Source of the DNA: Coniferiporia sulphurascens
Lineage: Eukaryota; Basidiomycota; Agaricomycetes; Hymenochaetales; Hymenochaetaceae
DNA length: 64,000 bases
Assembly (NCBI GenBank): GCA_002794785.1
Contig: NBBA01000009.1
Span: 248,001 to 312,000 of the forward strand
Direction of reading: 5' to 3'
This document shows, in pieces, positions 60,401 to 64,000 of the stretch; position 1 is the stretch's first letter, and each line of letters opens with the position of its first letter. Under the pieces are notes generated by a model that saw only the letters and a list, made by a program, of their open reading frames with translations, searched no databases and was not told the DNA's origin. The position numbers and the translations under genes are program-made.

Positions 60401-62444
60401 GGAGATCTGCTGGGCATAGTTGCGACAAATGCTCTTGAACTCGGGGTGGATATTGGTGTCCTTGACGCTGTTATCATGCTAGGCTTTCCTTACAATATTG
60501 CGAGCTTGGTAAGGCTCGGATTTTAATACCAATACAATCTCTTATTTCTTTTACAGCGTCAACAAGCCGGACGGGCCGGTCGCAGAGCTCGGGACGCTTT
60601 GGCCGTATTAGTAACCGATTCTTTGCCACTCGATCAACACTACGCTCAGAATCCGGATGAGTTGTTTGACAAGAATACAGATGACCTCTTCATCGATTTA
60701 GACAGCAAGGTCGTTCTTGAAGCACACCTGCAGTGCGCCGCATATGAGATGCCCTTAACTGACGAGGATTCCGTTTATTTTGGCTCATATCTCCATGAGC
60801 TGTGCGAAACACGACTCGTAAAGGATGCTGACGGATGGTAAGTTGCCTAGTGTACTCCTCCCCCCACGTTCTTGTTCACAACTTTATTTCAAAGGTACCA
60901 TACGAATCCCAAATTTTTGCCATTCCCGAGCAAACATATTTCATTGAGGGGTATACAGGGAGAAACGTACTCTGTCGTTGACATAACCAATGTTGGGCAC
61001 CCTGGAGGCAGCGCAGAATTATTAGAAGAGGTCGAAGTCTCTAGAGCCATGTTTGAGGCATTCGAAGGCGCTGTGGTAAGCTTGTATATTTACCAATTTA
61101 GCACTTCTTTAAGTCCTTCCACGTTAAACCTACAGTTTATGCATCAAGGACTGACCTATATAGTAAGTGTTTATCTATTTTTAACATGACTCCAATCTAT
61201 TGACGTTATTAATAAAGGTACAAGAAGTCAGCCACGATTCCAAAATAGCTAGACTAATCCGGGCCGATGTCAACTGGACGACAAAATCTAGGCATGTCAT
61301 TTATATTGATGAGATATTCCCGTGTCTCTTATTTATTTTATTGACAGAGATTTCACGTATGACAATCGCATTATTACCGTCTCTGAAAATCGGACATTTA
61401 CAGTCCCCCTTTTTTCAGTGACATCGACGCCCTCCAGACGCACAGAATCCGTGAAATTAAGGGAACGCTCGTACGCGCATTCTATGGAAGTCAGTTTTAT
61501 ACATCCCAGCTATTTATGCGCTTGTTCTGACACAATTACAGGAGTGGAGCTGAGGACTGTAGTTTTCGGTGAGACACACACTACGCTGTCGTTGTATACT
61601 TTACTGACGAGAAACCCCGGAAAGGATACTTCAAAATTCGGTAAAATCTAGTGAACACTTTCCTACGAGACCCTTTTAAATGTTGTTAAAACAGAAACAA
61701 TGTCATTTTGGACACCGTGGACCTCGAGATGCCACCTTTTGAGCGGAGGACAACAGGCTTCTGGATCGATGTACCGAAGACCACCATTGATATCCTGCGC
61801 TTGAAGGCCATCAATCCTGCGGAAGCGATCCATGGTGCCGAACATGCGTTCTTAAACTGTTTCCCCATGGCGGCGGATGTGAAGACAGAGTGTAAGGTCC
61901 CAGTGAAGGAGTACATGGCGGCTCACACCAGAAGGAAGCGCCCGGCCAGGTCTAATCCGTCCCATTTATTTTTTGAGGCGTAAACTCACTCTTTTTCCTA
62001 GACTCATATTCTTTGATAGCGTTGGTACTCAGGGGATGATAGCGGCAAAAGCGTTTGATCATGGTATCGACCCAAACGCTCTTCCTCAACGGTATTTTCG
62101 GCTTACAGGGAAAAACAGTTTCAGATTTGCTTCATGACGCGTTTGAGACGATTGAATCGTGCGGGTGCCTTGACGGATGCGCGGAATGTCAGTGCACTTC
62201 CTGAATTTATCATTATGCCTAACCCAGAGGATGATCTACTTTAGGCATCCGGAGCTCATACTGCAAGGAAGGGAATATCGTTTCTTCAAAGATTGGGGCA
62301 CAGATCGTCATTCGTGGTATCCTTGGTCTACCCATAGACATCGACGCTATCCCGGATGCAACGCAAATCGGAGCCGATTCTATTATTGAAGCTGGGCCTG
62401 TTCGTGCGGTTGAAGGTGTAGAGATTGAATTGTATACCGACTAG
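57410..62444 (+). CDS. HRQ1: RecQ4-like ATP-dependent 3'-5' DNA helicase HRQ1
   Basis: Superfamily 2 helicase for DNA crosslink and telomere maintenance. Exon 1 is 57410-57586 (acidic/basic N-terminus). The N-terminal domain reads IFKALNTVLAFCSSRKHLAITF, then VAELKALLPDLIRFAYIPHDQL. The helicase core has AFYIHQAVAIDAVREGKNVIVSTSTASGKS (Walker A), FYIYPTK, VAVDELHYYSG (DELH box), VRFVSCSATI, LLGIVATNALELGVDIG and RQQAGRAGRRARD (motif VI). The C-terminal DUF1998-type zinc module gives CGCLDGCAECIRSSYCKEGNIVSSKIGAQI, using a join over an intron at about 62188-62247. It stops at 62444. More than 15 introns; all joins checked stay in frame. Start is the ATG at 57410. Confidence 0.9.
57736..57797 (+). 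other. Candidate GC-AG intron in HRQ1
   Basis: A 9-nt exon ATATTCAAG (57727-57735) appears to splice through a GC donor (gcaaac) to GCCCTCAACACT at 57798, giving the family sequence IFKALNTV. A canonical alternative, GT donor at 57754, would leave a 44-bp intron and insert six residues. The GC reading fits the family better. Confidence 0.5.
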
Positions 62445-64000
62445 AGCTTAGGCAGAAGTACGTGTAATGGATGTGCACGGCTTTTTCCGTCAATCTTGTG
62501 CTTACTTTGTACGGACGCCAACCCCGAACGAAGCAGAAATGGTTTGTGATGTGGTCAGAAGTTATAACACATCGGAGAAACAAGTGGAATAGTGAGTGCC
62601 AATAGTATCAGTTTTGCCGTGTAATGCGGACAACCAGCCCGCCAGTATTTACCCCTCAGTCGATAAAAGAATTGCATGTTCCCACTCCGGCCCGCAAACC
62701 CGTCCCATCGGAAACTCTGTACATCTGCGCATCGGACTGTCAGTTCCGAACGAAAAAAAGTCGGAAGGCCATTTTTATCTTCCGAGTATCTGCGACAAGG
62801 TCGGTGCAACACCAGTGGCCGTTGGGCCGCAGTTCTAATTTTATTGCGCATCGTGCCCTTCTTCTACTTCCTCCCTTCCGATTCCTCCCCGCACTGGCAA
62901 CGGGTGGAGTACTAGTACTTCTACGAAGGGGCGATAGGGGTAGATTTTGAGTTCCGGACGGTGAAGGTTTGCTGCAAGTTTCTGGTCTGCTTTGGCTAAT
63001 GGACAATGCACCGGGAAGTTCAGCAGGAACGCAAATTACGCTCAATCAAAAAAGGGGTGTTTTCATTTTTCTTGCCCCTAATACAGCCATAACTGGTATT
63101 CCATTTACCATGAGCGACTCTCGACGGATATGTCATAACTACGAAACTGAACGAGTGCCGAATGAGGCAGCCCGTCCGCGATAGTAGGGAGATCGCCATG
63201 ACGCCACGTGGCCCGATGCCAAGACAGCTAGCCGGGAGTCGGGTGCTTCCGCCAGTGCTTTGCTTTAGCCGTTCCCACGATATCGGAGCGGACCGTCTGA
63301 GCACTGATAAGGTTTGTGGGACAATCGGGAACAGCCGGCTATCATCGCGCACTAGAACGTACGTAGCGGTGTGCTCGTCCCCGGAACCCGGCCTCGTAGA
63401 CTTGCGCCCTGTGATAGTGCGTATATGCGCTCATATGGTACCACCCGGCAGAGGGCGAGCATCGCAACCATTATCTCCTTCCTCTTGGTACTCGCTGCCG
63501 ACTCCCAGACGTTAAATTGTTAACTTTGGCGATGCGATCTCCCGCCCGTGAGGTTAAAATAAACTAAACTTGTCGAGATACCCCATCTCATTTCATCTCG
63601 TCTCTCGCGAACCAAAATTAATCCCCACTCCAGCCGCTCGAGGAGCAGTGAAATTAGGGACGGCGGCCGCCGTCACGGTGCAACCCAATTACCGCATACT
63701 TTACTACAGGCTACACGCCCGCTCACACGCACCCATACCGACACACGCTAAAGACACATTTATTAATTGGTATAATTCGTCCCAGCGCAGCTACCCGCAA
63801 TCCATCCAAGCGCTATCATATCACGTATCGCGATCGATATGAAAGCCGAGGGGGAAACACGGGCGTCCGCCAGCCATCTAGGCCAGCCATAAGTACGTGT
63901 ACAACAATAATAAAAAGCGTCCTGACTCCTGATCCCTGGACGGACGGCGGCACCTCTGTTGAGATCCTGGCGAAGTTTTCGCCCCGGATTTCTGGATGTC
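62445..64000. other. Right-end region, no gene seen
   Basis: About 1.55 kb after HRQ1. Open frames of 70-117 codons occur on both strands (62555-62851 minus, 63162-63515 plus) but none has a domain, exon chain or convincing start. The last 400 bp are C-rich on the + strand and could be the upstream region of a gene beyond the window. Confidence 0.4.

Noticed and set aside
62445..64000. Search for a gene, mobile element or RNA at the right end
   Set aside because: Only short frames without domains and no repeats or terminal inverted repeats were seen.

Overview
This window is nuclear DNA of a filamentous basidiomycete, most likely an Agaricomycete. Genes are compact and both strands are used. 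Nearly every gene is cut by introns of about 50-65 bp with GT...YAG ends. One gene looks like the basidiomycete DUF6593 family and another like the fungal DUF4246 family. Coordinates below come from reading exons by eye and joining frames at splice signals. Where I could sum the exons of a gene (KH protein, cyclin C, ATP synthase beta, EH protein, SAP-kinase) the total is divisible by three.

Layout. 1-2.5 kb: the 3' part of a three-KH RNA-binding protein, then a 2H cyclic phosphodiesterase. 4.0-6.7 kb: an extremely intron-rich Dal5-type MFS transporter. 8.06 kb: a tRNA-Ser(AGA). 8.5-10 kb: cyclin C. 11.7-16.5 kb: two mitochondrial energy genes in tandem, ATP synthase beta and an EF-hand alternative NADH dehydrogenase. 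16.6-18.6 kb (-): CLP1. 19.5-22 kb: a second Dal5-type transporter. 22.3-26.1 kb (-): CTF18. 26.4-27.3 kb (-): DUF6593-like protein. 27.8-31.4 kb: a SAP-domain protein kinase. 31.9-33.8 kb (-): DUF4246 protein. 34.0-35.8 kb: EH-domain protein. 36.0-39.3 kb (-): ATG9, divergent from MET8 (39.4-40.4 kb). 40.6-41.3 kb (-): small membrane protein. 41.6-44.5 kb: acidic protein. 45.4-47.5 kb: RPC82. 47.6-48.7 kb (-): metallophosphoesterase. 49.3-53.4 kb: SPT16. 53.7-55.0 kb: DCS1/DcpS. 55.2-55.6 kb: small protein. 55.8-57.2 kb (-): alpha/beta hydrolase. 57.4-62.4 kb: HRQ1 helicase. The last 1.5 kb shows no gene I can support.

Most genes are housekeeping genes for RNA processing (KH, CPD, CLP1, DCS1), transcription and chromatin (cyclin C, RPC82, SPT16), genome maintenance (CTF18, HRQ1), mitochondrial energy (ATP2, NDE), autophagy (ATG9) and sulfur/siroheme metabolism (MET8). 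There is no sign of a metabolic cluster, mobile element or virus. Neighbours are mostly independent units, often sharing short divergent promoters.

Most unusual items: (1) a roughly 1046-residue protein with two SAP-like motifs, long acidic tracts and a TKL-type kinase domain that lacks the VAIK lysine but has a lysine in the glycine loop exactly where WNK kinases have theirs; (2) splicing oddities, including a 4-nt first coding exon, internal micro-exons of 7, 9, 10 and 17 nt and one or two GC-AG introns; (3) a 12-bp CGTCACGTGACG palindrome between ATG9 and MET8; (4) a C-terminal hydrophobic segment on the siroheme synthase.
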